A DNA stretch of 64,000 bases from Pseudomonas chlororaphis subsp. piscium. Lineage in GTDB: Bacteria; Pseudomonadota; Gammaproteobacteria; Pseudomonadales; Pseudomonadaceae. Below the pieces are notes generated by a model. The model was not told where the DNA came from, did not search any database, and worked only from the letters and a program-made list of their open reading frames with translations. Positions 8,530 through 20,198 of this stretch are shown piece by piece; the first letter of the stretch is position 1, and every line of letters starts with the position of its first letter. The DNA is taken from contig NZ_CP027707.1 in the NCBI RefSeq assembly GCF_003850345.1, forward strand, positions 5,704,001 to 5,768,000, written 5' to 3'. The position numbers and the translations under genes are program-made.

Positions 8530-9482
8530 TCGATCTGTCCCCCCTCGCCCGCCGTCTGGCCGGTACGCCGCTGGCCGACTGGGCCAACACCCTGCAAGCG
8601 CAACTCGACACCAAGATGGAAAAGGGCCACGGCGACCTGGAGCGCTGGCAGAGCGCGCTGGATGCGCTGCCGAAGATCCAGCCAAGCACCGTCGACCTAC
8701 TCAACGGGCTGACCCTGGACACCGACTGCGACGACGCCACCCGCGCCCAGATGCGCGCCGCGCTGATGGGCCTGTCGCCCTGGCGCAAGGGCCCGTTCGA
8801 CCTGTTCGGCGTGCATGTGGACACCGAATGGCGTTCGGACTGGAAGTGGTCGCGGGTCGCTCCGCACCTGAACCTGCAAGGCAAACGCATCCTCGATGTC
8901 GGCTGCGGCAACGGCTACTACATGTGGCGCATGCTCGGCGCCGGCGCCCACAGCGTGATCGGCGTCGACCCGAACTGGCTGTTCTTCTGCCAGTTCCAGG
9001 CGGTGCAGCGCTACCTGTCGGAGCCCGCAGTGTGGCACCTGCCGTTCCCGTTCGAGGACCTGCCGGCCAACCTGGAAGGCTTCGACACGGTGTTTTCCAT
9101 GGGCGTGTTCTACCATCGCCGCTCGCCGATCGAGCATCTGCTGGCGCTCAAGGACTGCCTGGTCAAAGGCGGCGAACTGGTGCTGGAAACCCTGGTGGTG
9201 GAAGGCGACCAGCATCAGGCGCTGGTGCCGGAAGACCGCTACGCGCAGATGCGTAACGTGTGGTTCCTGCCGTCGGTACCGGCCCTGGAACTCTGGCTGC
9301 GCCGAGCCGGCTTCAGCGATGTGCGTTGCGTGGATGTGAGCGTGACCAGCGTCGAGGAACAGCGCGGCACCGAGTGGATGAAGTACCAGTCGCTGAGCGA
9401 CTTCCTCGACCCGAACGACCACAGCAAGACCATCGAAGGCCTGCCGGCGCCGATGCGCGCCGTTATCGTCGCCAGGAAATAA
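8526..9482 (+). CDS. cmoB: tRNA U34 carboxymethyltransferase
   Basis: 318 residues. CmoB transfers the carboxymethyl group from carboxy-SAM to 5-hydroxyuridine at the wobble position, completing cmo5U, which broadens decoding of four-codon boxes. The motif I loop is [16 protein letters not shown] (residues about 122-137), followed by [14 protein letters not shown], both characteristic of Cmo[12 protein letters not shown] is also family-typical. The ATG overlaps the cmoA stop. The gene is followed by a REP pair and the convergent tadA gene. Confidence 0.96.
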   Translation: MIDLSPLARRLAGTPLADWANTLQAQLDTKMEKGHGDLERWQSALDALPKIQPSTVDLLNGLTLDTDCDDATRAQMRAALMGLSPWRKGPFDLFGVHVDTEWRSDWKWSRVAPHLNLQGKRILDVGCGNGYYMWRMLGAGAHSVIGVDPNWLFFCQFQAVQRYLSEPAVWHLPFPFEDLPANLEGFDTVFSMGVFYHRRSPIEHLLALKDCLVKGGELVLETLVVEGDQHQALVPEDRYAQMRNVWFLPSVPALELWLRRAGFSDVRCVDVSVTSVEEQRGTEWMKYQSLSDFLDPNDHSKTIEGLPAPMRAVIVARK

Positions 9483-9489
9483 ATGGCTC

Positions 9490-9579
9490 TGTAGGAGCGA
9501 GGCTTGCCCGCGATCGGGACGCCGCGTTTCTGCAGGCACACCGCGTTATCGTTCATCGCGAGCAAGCTTCGCTCCTACA
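9490..9579. repeat. REP pair (class 1), inverted
   Basis: Two inverted copies of the TGTAGGAGCGAGG family lie between the convergent cmoB and tadA genes (9490-9515 and 9553-9579). The right copy has substitutions (GAGCAAGCTTC instead of GGGCAAGCCTC). They may fold as a hairpin at the convergent transcript ends. Confidence 0.88.
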
Positions 9580-9593
9580 GAAGAGGAAGGGGC

Positions 9594-10088
9594 TCAGCTG
9601 CGGCTGGCTCTACGCGCCTTGAAAAACTCGCTCAACACCGCGCCACACTCTTCGGCCAGCACCCCGCCCTCGACCAGTACCCGATGGTTGAGAAAACCCT
9701 GGCTGAAGAACTGCCCCTGGCTCTGCACGATGCCCGCCTTGGGCTCCAGGGCGCCGTACACCACCCGGGCGATACGCGAATGCACGATCAGCCCGGCGCA
9801 CATGCTGCACGGCTCCAGGGTCACGTAGAGGGTGCTGCCGGGCAGGCGATAGTTGTCGACTGCCTGGGCCGCGGCGCGGATCGCGACCATTTCCGCGTGG
9901 GCGCTGGGATCGCTGCCGCTGATCGGGCAGTTGAAACCCCGGCCGATGATTTCCCCGTCCTGCACTAGCACCGCGCCCACCGGCACCTCGCCCAGGGCCG
10001 CGCCCTGGGCGGCCAGGGCCAGGGCTTCACGCATGAAGTCCTGGTCGCGGCTGCGATCGATGATCCGGGCAGGGCGAATCTGCCGCAT
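9594..10088 (-). CDS. tadA: tRNA-specific adenosine deaminase
   Basis: 164 residues. TadA deaminates A34 of tRNA-Arg(ACG) to inosine and is essential in most bacteria. The zinc and catalytic motifs are both present: HAE (SAHAEMVAIR, with the proton-shuttling Glu) and PCSMC (LEPCSMCAGLI). The start was set at the ATG at 10088, giving MRQIRPARIID; its first base overlaps the stop of the upstream oxidase gene (TGATG), so translation is coupled. A longer frame to 10157 lies inside the oxidase gene and was not used. The tadA-oxidase order matches P. aeruginosa. Confidence 0.95.
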   Translation of the reverse strand: MRQIRPARIIDRSRDQDFMREALALAAQGAALGEVPVGAVLVQDGEIIGRGFNCPISGSDPSAHAEMVAIRAAAQAVDNYRLPGSTLYVTLEPCSMCAGLIVHSRIARVVYGALEPKAGIVQSQGQFFSQGFLNHRVLVEGGVLAEECGAVLSEFFKARRASRS

Positions 10089-11464
10089 CAGGCCACCTCG
10101 ATGGCGGCCATCAGGCCGGTTTCCATGTGGTCGATCACATGGCAATGGAACATCCACACCCCCGGGTTATCCGCCACCAGCGCCACCCGGGCACGCTCGT
10201 TCTTGCCCAGCAGGTAGGTGTCGGTGAAGTACGGGGTGATCTTCTTGCGGTTCGAGGCAATGACCTTGAAGCTCATGCCGTGCAAGTGGATCGGGTGCTG
10301 GTACTGAGTCATGTTCTTCAATTCGAAAATGTAGCTCTGGCCCTTCTTGAGCGTAGCGATCGGGCGGTCGGCGCAGGTCTTGTCGGTGATGTCCCAGGCC
10401 TTGCCGTTGATCTGCCAAAGGCTCGGTGGCTTGCCATTGTCCACGTTCACCGAGACCGAGCCAACCCACTCGAAGTTGAAGTTGAGCTTCTCGGCGTTAT
10501 CCAGGTCCGGCTCGGCGATCGGGTTGGCCGGCAACGCGGGCGGCCACTCGGTCGGCGCGTCGCTGTTGGCCACCGAACGGAAGGTACCCAGGCGCACCGG
10601 GCCGTTGCGCAGCGCCAGCTCTTCGCCGGCCGGCGGCGCCTTGATCGCCAGGCAGATGCGCATGCCCGGCCCCAGCCAGTATTCCTTGCCCAGCGGGCGC
10701 GGCTCGATGGGGTTGCCGTCCAGAGCGTAGATCTGCGCCTCGACGTCGGGGATGTTGATGCGGTAGGTCAGGGTGTTGTCGAGGTTGAGCAGGCGCACGC
10801 GGGTGATCTGCCCGGCCGGGATCTCCACCACCGCCTGGGACACGCCGTTGATGGTCGACAGGCGCCCCGCGGTACCGCCACGCGCCGCCTCGCGGGGAAT
10901 GCTGAAGGGCACGAAGGCACCCTCTTCATCCACATGCCAGCTTTTCAGGCTCAGGGTGCGTTCGTACTTGAAGCCGGTGGGCTCGCGTTCTTCGATGATC
11001 AGCGGGCCGACCAGGCCACGGCCCAGCTCTTCGCTGCTGTTGACGTGGGGGTGGTACCAGTAGCTGCCGGCATCCGGCACGCGGAACTTGTAGTCGAAGT
11101 ACTCGCCCGGCATGACCGGCAATTGCGAGACGTAAGGCACGCCGTCCATTTCCAACGGCAGGCGGATACCGTGCCAGTGGATGGTGGTGGCCACCGGCAG
11201 GTGGTTGATGAAGCGCACCCGCAGCCATTCGCCCTGGCGCACCCGCAACTCGGTGCCCGGCGCGGAAGGACCGAAAGCCCAGGCTTCGGTCTTGTGCCCC
11301 GGCACCAGCTCCACGTCCAGCGGCGCGGCGATCAGCTGATAATCGTGGCCCGCCTCGGCGTCGGCCATCTTGCCCAGCCAGTAACGCGACGCGCCACCGG
11401 CGCCCACGCCAACCACTGCAAGACCGGCCAGACCACCGAGTATCTGTCGACGGGTAAAGGACAT
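10088..11464 (-). CDS. cumA: Tat-exported multicopper oxidase (CumA type)
   Basis: 458 residues. A twin-arginine signal (SFTRRQILGG, hydrophobic to about residue 25) predicts folded export. Three cupredoxin domains carry the four copper motifs: HWH at 96-98, HPH at 138-140, HPIHLH at 390-395 and HCHVIDHMETGLM at 440-452, including the T1 cysteine (441) and axial Met452. It should oxidise metals or phenolics with O2. Sequence and linkage to tadA match CumA of P. putida; CumA was first linked to Mn(II) oxidation, a role later questioned. The ATG at 11464 was chosen because the Tat signal begins there; a 48-codon extension upstream lacks sense. Confidence 0.88.
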   Translation of the reverse strand: MSFTRRQILGGLAGLAVVGVGAGGASRYWLGKMADAEAGHDYQLIAAPLDVELVPGHKTEAWAFGPSAPGTELRVRQGEWLRVRFINHLPVATTIHWHGIRLPLEMDGVPYVSQLPVMPGEYFDYKFRVPDAGSYWYHPHVNSSEELGRGLVGPLIIEEREPTGFKYERTLSLKSWHVDEEGAFVPFSIPREAARGGTAGRLSTINGVSQAVVEIPAGQITRVRLLNLDNTLTYRINIPDVEAQIYALDGNPIEPRPLGKEYWLGPGMRICLAIKAPPAGEELALRNGPVRLGTFRSVANSDAPTEWPPALPANPIAEPDLDNAEKLNFNFEWVGSVSVNVDNGKPPSLWQINGKAWDITDKTCADRPIATLKKGQSYIFELKNMTQYQHPIHLHGMSFKVIASNRKKITPYFTDTYLLGKNERARVALVADNPGVWMFHCHVIDHMETGLMAAIEVA

Positions 11465-11596
11465 GGACTCAACTACCTCACGTATCCGCGGCGGGTCGGG
11501 CCCGCAAAAGGCGAATACGATACACCCGCAGTTGAGAAACAGTAAGGGCGGCGCGGCAAGCGGCCGCAGGCAGGTCGTCGGTGCTTGAAAGGACGC

Positions 11597-11676
11597 CATC
11601 GCGGGCAAGTCGGATCGCCACCCGCTCGCACCTACAGATAGGCGGCGCCTGTAGGAGCGAGGCTTGCCCGCGATCG
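11597..11676. repeat. REP pair (class 1), one unit decayed
   Basis: A good copy of TGTAGGAGCGAGGCTTGCCC starts at 11650. A decayed inverted copy lies at 11597-11637 (CGCGGGCAAG, then mismatches, then CCTACAG). It sits just beyond the end of the PTS operon and upstream of the oxidase gene. Confidence 0.75.
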
Positions 11677-11705
11677 AGTGCGCAGCACTCGCCGCTCGCC
11701 AACGG

Positions 11706-12005
11706 CTACACCGCGGATAGGCCGACGATCAGATGCACCACCCCCCCGGCCAGCGCCATCGCCCCGGGCACGCCGGCGCTACGCAAGGCCGTGGCATCGA
11801 GCAAGGTCGGGTCATGCAATTCCACCCGCACCCGGGTCAGGGCCACGCGCTGCTGGGTCTTGAGGTTATTCGCGCCGCCCAGGGCCGCCAATAGCACTGG
11901 GCTCAGGACGGCATCGCCGGTGGGGCGGGCTGTGGCTTTCGGCTGGTCAGGCACCAGGTCCGGGGTCAGGGCTTTCCAGAACGCCCGCTGCAATTTCTCG
12001 AACAT
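11706..12005 (-). CDS. EIIB-like PTS domain protein lacking the phosphorylated cysteine
   Basis: 99 residues. The middle (about 44-75) resembles the glucose-class EIIB fold: LGGANNLK, then the TRVRVEL strand. In active EIIB domains the cysteine lies two residues before TR(L/V)R. Here that residue is alanine (RVALTRVRV), so the protein should not carry phosphate. By contrast, TreB in the same operon keeps its cysteine (HCVTRLR). The protein has only one PTS domain, a short N-terminal extension and a hydrophobic tail (AMALAGGVVHLIVGLSA). It starts two bases after the EIIA-HPr-EI stop and is the last gene of the trehalose operon. A regulatory or scaffolding role is possible; decay is the alternative. 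Confidence 0.8.
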   Translation of the reverse strand: MFEKLQRAFWKALTPDLVPDQPKATARPTGDAVLSPVLLAALGGANNLKTQQRVALTRVRVELHDPTLLDATALRSAGVPGAMALAGGVVHLIVGLSAV

Positions 12006-12007
12006 GT

Positions 12008-14545
12008 TCAGTTCTCCAGAACCAGTGAAGGGGCCAGCGTCGATTGCTGATGCTGGTGCAAGGCGTCGCGCACCTGCTCGGCGCTTTCCAGGCCGAGAAT
12101 GCGCCCGGCGAGGGCCTGGCATGGGCTCAACTCGACCTCGCGCACGCGGGCCTTGATCGCCGGAATCAGCGGCACACTGACCGACAGCTCGTCCACCCCC
12201 AGCCCCAGCAGCAGCGGCACCGCCAGGGTTTCCGAAGCCAGCGCCCCGCAGACCCCGACCCACTTGCCATGGGCATGGGCGGCCTTGATCGTGGAGGCGA
12301 TCAGACGCAGCACCGCCGGGTGGAAACTGTCGGCCTGGCTGGCCAGGCGCGGGTGATCGCGGTCCATGGCCAGGGTGTACTGGGTCAGGTCGTTGGTGCC
12401 GATGGAGAAGAAATCCACCTCCGGCGCGAACAGGTCGGCCAGCAGCGCCGCCGACGGCACTTCAATCATGATCCCCAGCTTCGGCAATTCCTTGAGCCCC
12501 AGGGCCAGGGCTTCGTCCTCCAGCATCTGCCGCGCCTGCCGCAACTCCGCCAGCTGGGTGACCATCGGCAGCATGATGTGCAGGCGGGCCAGCCCGGCGC
12601 TGGCGAGGATCGCCCGGAACTGTTCGCGCAACAGCTGCGGGCGCTCCAGGCACAGGCGGATCCCGCGCATGCCGAGGAAGGGGTTGGCTTCAGGTTCCAT
12701 CGGCACATAGGCCAGCGGTTTGTCGCCACCGACATCCAGGGTCCGCACCACCAGGTTGCGCTCCGGCCCCAGGGCCCGGGCGATGGCACTGTAGGTCGCG
12801 GCCTGTTCTTCATGGCTCGGGGCGACGCCGCGGTCCTGGTAGAGAAACTCCGAACGCAACAGGCCGACGCCCTCCCCGCCCAGGCCCATAGCCTGCTCGG
12901 CCTCGGCCAGCGAGGCGACGTTGGCCGTCACCTCGAAGTGATGGCCGTCGCGGGTCACCGCGGCCTGGGCGGCCTGCTCCAGCTCCTGGCGCTGACGCTG
13001 TTGTTGCTGCTGACGCCGGGCCTGCAACTGCTCGATCACCGCCGGCTGCGGCTCCAGGTGCAATTCGCCCTGGTCGGCATCCAGCAGCACCGGCGTACCG
13101 CTGGCCAGCGCCAGTACCTGCACCGGCAGGCCGCAGACCGCCGGCAAACCCAAGGCCCGGGCCAGGATCGCCACATGGCTGGTGGCCCCGCCGCCGACCG
13201 TGGCAAACCCCAGCACCTTGCGGGTATCGAGGCCGGCGGTCTGGGACGGGGTGAGCTGCTCGGCAATCAGGATCGCCTGCTCCGGCAGGGTCCAGGCGCT
13301 GTCCTGCACGCCCAGCAACAACTTGAGCACCCGCTGCCCGACATCCATCAGGTCCAGCGCACGCTCGGCCAGTAGCGGATTGCCCAGGCCCTTGAACAGC
13401 TCGGCGGTGGCCTCGGTGGCGCTGTTCCAGGCGAATGCCGCGCTTTTGCCGTCGGCGATCAGGGCATGGGCCTGCTCCAGCAGGCTCGGATCTTCCAGCA
13501 GCTCCTGGTGAGCCTTGAAGATCTCGCCCTGGGCCGCACTGGCAGCCTTGTCCCGCAGTGCTTGCAGGGCCTCGGTGGCCTGCGCCAGCGCCTGCTTGAG
13601 CTGCTCGCGCTGCGCCGCCTGATCGCTGGCGAACTCGACGATCTCGAGCTTCTGCTCGGCCACCTGCACCACCTGCCCGAAGGCCGACCCCGTCGAGGCG
13701 CAGACGCCACGCAGCAATTTGCCCGATGGCGCAGCAACCGGCGCCACGGGTTCGGAGGCGCTCACCGCCGTCACCGCCTCACCACAACCACTCGCCAGCA
13801 ATTCGGCCAGGGCCTTGATCGCCGCCTCGGCATCCTCGCCCGCCGCGCTGACTTGCAGGGCATCGCCCTGCGCGGTCTGCAACGCCATGATCGCCACCAG
13901 GGACTTGGCGTTGGCACTGGCCTGCTGCTTGTGCAGGCAGATGCTCGCCTTGAAGCCCTTGGCCGCCTGGGCGAACACCGCCGCCGGGCGCGCATGCAGG
14001 CCATTGGGATTGGGCAGCAGCACGGGTTTGGAGAACAGCGCCTCGCCCTCTTCTTCGGGCTCCGCGCTTGGCGCAGGCTCGCCCGGGCTCAACTGCAACA
14101 ACGGCTGACCGCTGTCCACCAGCGCGCTGCCCGCGGTCAGCCAGGTGAAGGGCTCGCCACTGACCACCAGCATCAGCGTCAGCAGGCTGCGGGCATGCAC
14201 GGCGATGTAGTCGGCATCGAACTCGATCAGCGGCTGCCCGGCCTCGACCCGCTGGCCCTCCTGCACCAGGCGGCTAAACCCCTTGCCTGCCAGATTCACC
14301 GTGTCCAGGCCGATGTGCATCAGCACCTGCACCCCGTTGTCGTCGGTGACGCTCACCGCATGGCCACTGTCCTGCACGTTGCTGACCACGCCGGCCAGCG
14401 GCGCGCGCAGGGTCTGCGAGGTCGGGTCGATGCACAGGCCGTCACCGATGACCCGGCTGGAGAACACCGGGTCCGGCACTTGCTCCAGGGGCATCAGCAG
14501 CCCGGACAGCGGCGCGAGCAGTTGCAATTGTTGGGTTGTAGCCAT
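12008..14545 (-). CDS. PTS EIIA(Glc)-HPr-EI fusion protein
   Basis: 845 residues containing three PTS proteins in a row. The EIIA(Glc)-like domain (about 1-150) has active His77 (LMHIGLDT) with the partner His62. HPr (about 170-255) has phosphorylated His184 (NGLHARPAA). EI (about 275-835) has phosphorylated His457 (GGATSHVAI), the PEP site LLRSEFLY and Cys766 (GVCGALA). All phosphotransfer residues are present, so this protein alone can move phosphate from PEP to TreB. Acidic and alanine-rich linkers join the domains. The ATG at 14545 is preceded by AGGTG; an upstream 19-codon extension was rejected. Related fusions in Pseudomonas serve N-acetylglucosamine uptake (NagF). Confidence 0.93.
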   Translation of the reverse strand: MATTQQLQLLAPLSGLLMPLEQVPDPVFSSRVIGDGLCIDPTSQTLRAPLAGVVSNVQDSGHAVSVTDDNGVQVLMHIGLDTVNLAGKGFSRLVQEGQRVEAGQPLIEFDADYIAVHARSLLTLMLVVSGEPFTWLTAGSALVDSGQPLLQLSPGEPAPSAEPEEEGEALFSKPVLLPNPNGLHARPAAVFAQAAKGFKASICLHKQQASANAKSLVAIMALQTAQGDALQVSAAGEDAEAAIKALAELLASGCGEAVTAVSASEPVAPVAAPSGKLLRGVCASTGSAFGQVVQVAEQKLEIVEFASDQAAQREQLKQALAQATEALQALRDKAASAAQGEIFKAHQELLEDPSLLEQAHALIADGKSAAFAWNSATEATAELFKGLGNPLLAERALDLMDVGQRVLKLLLGVQDSAWTLPEQAILIAEQLTPSQTAGLDTRKVLGFATVGGGATSHVAILARALGLPAVCGLPVQVLALASGTPVLLDADQGELHLEPQPAVIEQLQARRQQQQQRQRQELEQAAQAAVTRDGHHFEVTANVASLAEAEQAMGLGGEGVGLLRSEFLYQDRGVAPSHEEQAATYSAIARALGPERNLVVRTLDVGGDKPLAYVPMEPEANPFLGMRGIRLCLERPQLLREQFRAILASAGLARLHIMLPMVTQLAELRQARQMLEDEALALGLKELPKLGIMIEVPSAALLADLFAPEVDFFSIGTNDLTQYTLAMDRDHPRLASQADSFHPAVLRLIASTIKAAHAHGKWVGVCGALASETLAVPLLLGLGVDELSVSVPLIPAIKARVREVELSPCQALAGRILGLESAEQVRDALHQHQQSTLAPSLVLEN

Positions 14546-14605
14546 GACTTCACCTGCTGTTTGTTCTTGTAAGTGCCGATGGAGCGCGAGCCCCGACAGC
14601 ATCGC

Positions 14606-17588
<2,983 letters not shown>

Positions 17589-17630
17589 GGCGGGCTCCTT
17601 CAATGGGTTGGGTACTGGCCCTGGGGGCCT

Positions 17631-17656
17631 TATCGCGGGCAAGCCTCGCTCCTACA
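17631..17656. repeat. Single REP unit (class 1)
   Basis: One inverted-orientation copy of the TGTAGGAGCGAGG family (ending CTCGCTCCTACA) lies in the 108-base gap between treB and treC. A decayed trace may follow at 17677-17690 (GGCCCGCGATAGC). It could stabilise the 3' end of treB mRNA. Confidence 0.8.
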
Positions 17657-17696
17657 AGGGAACGCGGAAATCTGGCTGGCCCGCGATAGCAATCTG

Positions 17697-19139
17697 TCAG
17701 GCGACGCGATACCCCGGCCGGATGATCTTCATGCTCAAGCCGCAGGTCAGCACGAACGGCACCACCAGGGCGACGACCATGCCGACCACGAACATCGGGA
17801 TGTACTGGGGAATGATCGAGATGAACCCCGGCAGCCCACCGACGCCAATGGCCGAGGCCTGGACCTTGTTCAGCGAGAGGAAAATGCTGCCCAGCGCCGA
17901 GCCGATCAGCGCGGCGTAGAACGGAAACTTGTAGCGCAGGTTGACCCCGAACATGGCCGGCTCGGTGATGCCGAAATAGGCGGAAATCGCCGAGGTCGAG
18001 GCCATGCTGCGGTCCCGCGCGTTGCGGCTCATGCTGAACACCGCCAGCGCCGCGCTGCCCTGGGCCAGGTTGGACATGACGATCATCGGCCAGATGAAGG
18101 TGCCGCCCTGGGTCGAGATCAGTTGCAGGTCCACGGCGAGGAACATGTGGTGCATGCCGGTGATCACCAGCGGCGCGTAGAGCAGGCCGAAAATCGCCCC
18201 GCCGACCATCGGCGCCAGCTCGAACAGGGTGACCACGCCTTCGGTGATCAGGATCCCCAGGTGCCGGGTCACCGGGCCTATCACCGCCAGCGCCAGCACG
18301 CCGGTGACCACTATGGTGGTGATGGGCACGACCAGCAGGGTGATCGCGTTCGGCACCCGCGCCCGCAGCCATTTTTCGATGACGCTCATGACGTAGGCCG
18401 CCAGCAGGATCGGCAGGATCTGCCCCTGGTAGCCGACCTTCTCGATCTGGAACAGGCCGAAGATGTCGAAGTACGGCAGGCTCTGGCCCTCCAGCCCGGC
18501 CACGGCCTTGCCGTAGTTCCAGGCATTGAGCAGGTCGGGATGCACGAGCATCAGGCCCAGCACGATGCCGAGGATTTCGCTGCCGCCAAAACGCTTGGCC
18601 GCCGACCAGCCCACCAGGGCCGGCAGGAATACGAAGGAGGTGTTGGCCATCAGGTTGATCAGGCTCCACACACCATCCAGGGTCGGGTAGGCCTCGAGCA
18701 GGGTGCGGCCTTCGATGAACATGCCCTTGGCGCCGATCAGGTTGTTCACCCCCATCAGCAGACCGGCAATGATCAGCGCCGGCAGGATCGGCATGAAGAC
18801 ATCGGAAAACACCCGCACCAGGCGCTGCATGGCGTGGGTCTTGTCGGCGCCCTTCTGCTTGACGTCGGCGATGGTGGAGGCGGCCAGCCCGGTGAGTTGG
18901 CGCAGCGCGGCATAGACCTTTTCGACTTCGCCGGGGCCAATGACCACCTGGAACAGGCCACCGGTGAAAAACGAGCCCTTGACCAGATCGATCTGGTTCA
19001 GCGTCGCGCTGTCCACCAGGCTCGGGTCCTTGAGCGCCAGGCGCAGACGGGTGACGCAGTGCGCGGCTTGTTCGAGGTTGTCGGCGCCACCGAGGCTGTG
19101 CAGCAACTCGCTGGCGATCGTGGAGTAATCGTGGCTCAT
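17697..19139 (-). CDS. treB: Trehalose-specific PTS EIIBC permease
   Basis: 480 residues. An N-terminal EIIB domain (1-80) has the phosphorylated Cys28 (AAHCVTRLRL) and the GGLFQVVIG segment. It is joined to an EIIC permease (about 105-475) with about ten membrane helices and the loop ITGMHHMFLAVDLQLI that marks the trehalose/sucrose EIIC group. It imports trehalose as trehalose 6-phosphate. There is no attached EIIA, so the operon's EIIA-HPr-EI fusion must phosphorylate it. It is the first gene of the leftward operon, downstream of two TreR-type operators. The ATG at 19139 gives MSHDYSTIASELL; a 13-codon upstream extension reaches into the operator region and is unlikely. Also called treP. 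Confidence 0.92.
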   Translation of the reverse strand: MSHDYSTIASELLHSLGGADNLEQAAHCVTRLRLALKDPSLVDSATLNQIDLVKGSFFTGGLFQVVIGPGEVEKVYAALRQLTGLAASTIADVKQKGADKTHAMQRLVRVFSDVFMPILPALIIAGLLMGVNNLIGAKGMFIEGRTLLEAYPTLDGVWSLINLMANTSFVFLPALVGWSAAKRFGGSEILGIVLGLMLVHPDLLNAWNYGKAVAGLEGQSLPYFDIFGLFQIEKVGYQGQILPILLAAYVMSVIEKWLRARVPNAITLLVVPITTIVVTGVLALAVIGPVTRHLGILITEGVVTLFELAPMVGGAIFGLLYAPLVITGMHHMFLAVDLQLISTQGGTFIWPMIVMSNLAQGSAALAVFSMSRNARDRSMASTSAISAYFGITEPAMFGVNLRYKFPFYAALIGSALGSIFLSLNKVQASAIGVGGLPGFISIIPQYIPMFVVGMVVALVVPFVLTCGLSMKIIRPGYRVA

Positions 19140-19192
19140 GCTTGTTCTTCCGCTTTGGTTTTTTGTTATTGGCAGCACGCCGAAGCGAAAAT

Positions 19193-19234
19193 ACTCGTCT
19201 GTACGAGTTAAAGCAACAACTCGTACAGACGAGT
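19193..19234. promoter_or_regulatory. Twin inverted TreR-type operators
   Basis: Two 16-base sites are exact reverse complements of each other: ACTCGTCTGTACGAGT at 19193-19208 and ACTCGTACAGACGAGT at 19219-19234. Each is also an internal dyad, ACTCGT-N4-ACGAGT. Their centres are 26 bases apart. They lie 54-95 bases upstream of treB and about 240 bases before treR, so they probably bind the GntR-type regulator and repress leftward transcription. A weak leftward -35 (TTGTTG) lies between the sites with the -10 region over the nearer one. The remainder of the gap, 19242-19475, shows nothing else recognisable. Confidence 0.8.
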
Positions 19235-19475
19235 TTACGAATGCCGCTTCGAAACCCAGGTCGCGGGGAATTTCTGCTGCACGAAAACAGCTCTAGACCC
19301 GTGTTCTCCGGCAGGGCACACCATGCGCGCCAGAAAATTCTTAAACTGCTGTAAGGTGTTTCACTGCCACTTCGCCACCCGCAGTCAGGCGTTCGACCCA
19401 AGCGCCTCAAATAGACAAATCCGCTCACGGCCCTTAAGGTTCCCGCCTTGAGCGCAGACGGCACAGAGCCATCCC

Positions 19476-20180
19476 ATGAGTAAATACAACCAGATCTACA
19501 GCGATCTGCTTGCCAGTATCACCACCGAGCGCCTGGAACGCGGCGCTCGTCTGCCTTCCGAAACCGAGTTGATGGACAGCTACCAGGCCAGCCGCGGCAC
19601 CGTGCGCAAGGCCATCGAACAGCTGCAGGAGCGCGGCTTCGCCCAGAAGATCCACGGCAAGGGCACTTTTGTGCTGTCGCCGCACCCGATCGAGTTCCAG
19701 CTGGGCGGCATCGTCAGCTTCCAGGAAACCTATCCACGCCTGGGCAACGACGTCAGCACCGAGGTGGTGGAGTTCACCCAGTTTCCCCTCGAAGGCGCGT
19801 TGCGCGAACACCTGCAAGCCGAGGAAGGCAGCCTGATCACCCGCATCAAGCGGGTGCGGCGTATCGATGGCAAACGGGTGATTCTCGACATCAACCACTT
19901 CGTCGCCGAGTTGATCCCGGGGCTGGACCGGCAGATTGCCGAGCACTCGATCTACGCCTATATCGAGCAAACCCTGCAGCTGCAGATCAGCTACGCCCAG
20001 CGGACCATCGAAGCGATTCCACGTACCCGGGATGACCAGCAGCACCTGGACCTGGAAGGCCAGAGCCACGTGATAGTGGTCAGCAACCAGACCTTCCTGC
20101 AGGACGGCCGGCAGTTCGAATACACCGAATCACGCCACACCCTGGACAAGTTCTACTTCTCGGACGTCGCCCGACGCTGA
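19476..20180 (+). CDS. treR: Trehalose operon repressor, GntR family (HutC/UTRA type)
   Basis: 234 residues. The N-terminal winged helix-turn-helix (1-70: YSDLLASI, LPSETELMDSYQASRGTVRKAIEQL, KGTFVLS) is of GntR type, and the C-terminal half (about 90-232) is a UTRA ligand domain. It should bind trehalose 6-phosphate or a related metabolite and release the operators upstream of treB. It is transcribed divergently from the operon it is inferred to control. The ATG gives MSKYNQIYSDL, the usual start of TreR. The divergent placement plus two dyad operators make the assignment firm, but the ligand is inferred. Confidence 0.9.
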   Translation: MSKYNQIYSDLLASITTERLERGARLPSETELMDSYQASRGTVRKAIEQLQERGFAQKIHGKGTFVLSPHPIEFQLGGIVSFQETYPRLGNDVSTEVVEFTQFPLEGALREHLQAEEGSLITRIKRVRRIDGKRVILDINHFVAELIPGLDRQIAEHSIYAYIEQTLQLQISYAQRTIEAIPRTRDDQQHLDLEGQSHVIVVSNQTFLQDGRQFEYTESRHTLDKFYFSDVARR

Positions 20181-20198
20181 CCGCCGCGGCAGGCCCGC

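Noticed and set aside
11465..11608. A 48-residue N-terminal extension of the multicopper oxidase
   Set aside because: The Tat signal must be N-terminal and begins at 11464; the extension overlaps a decayed REP unit.
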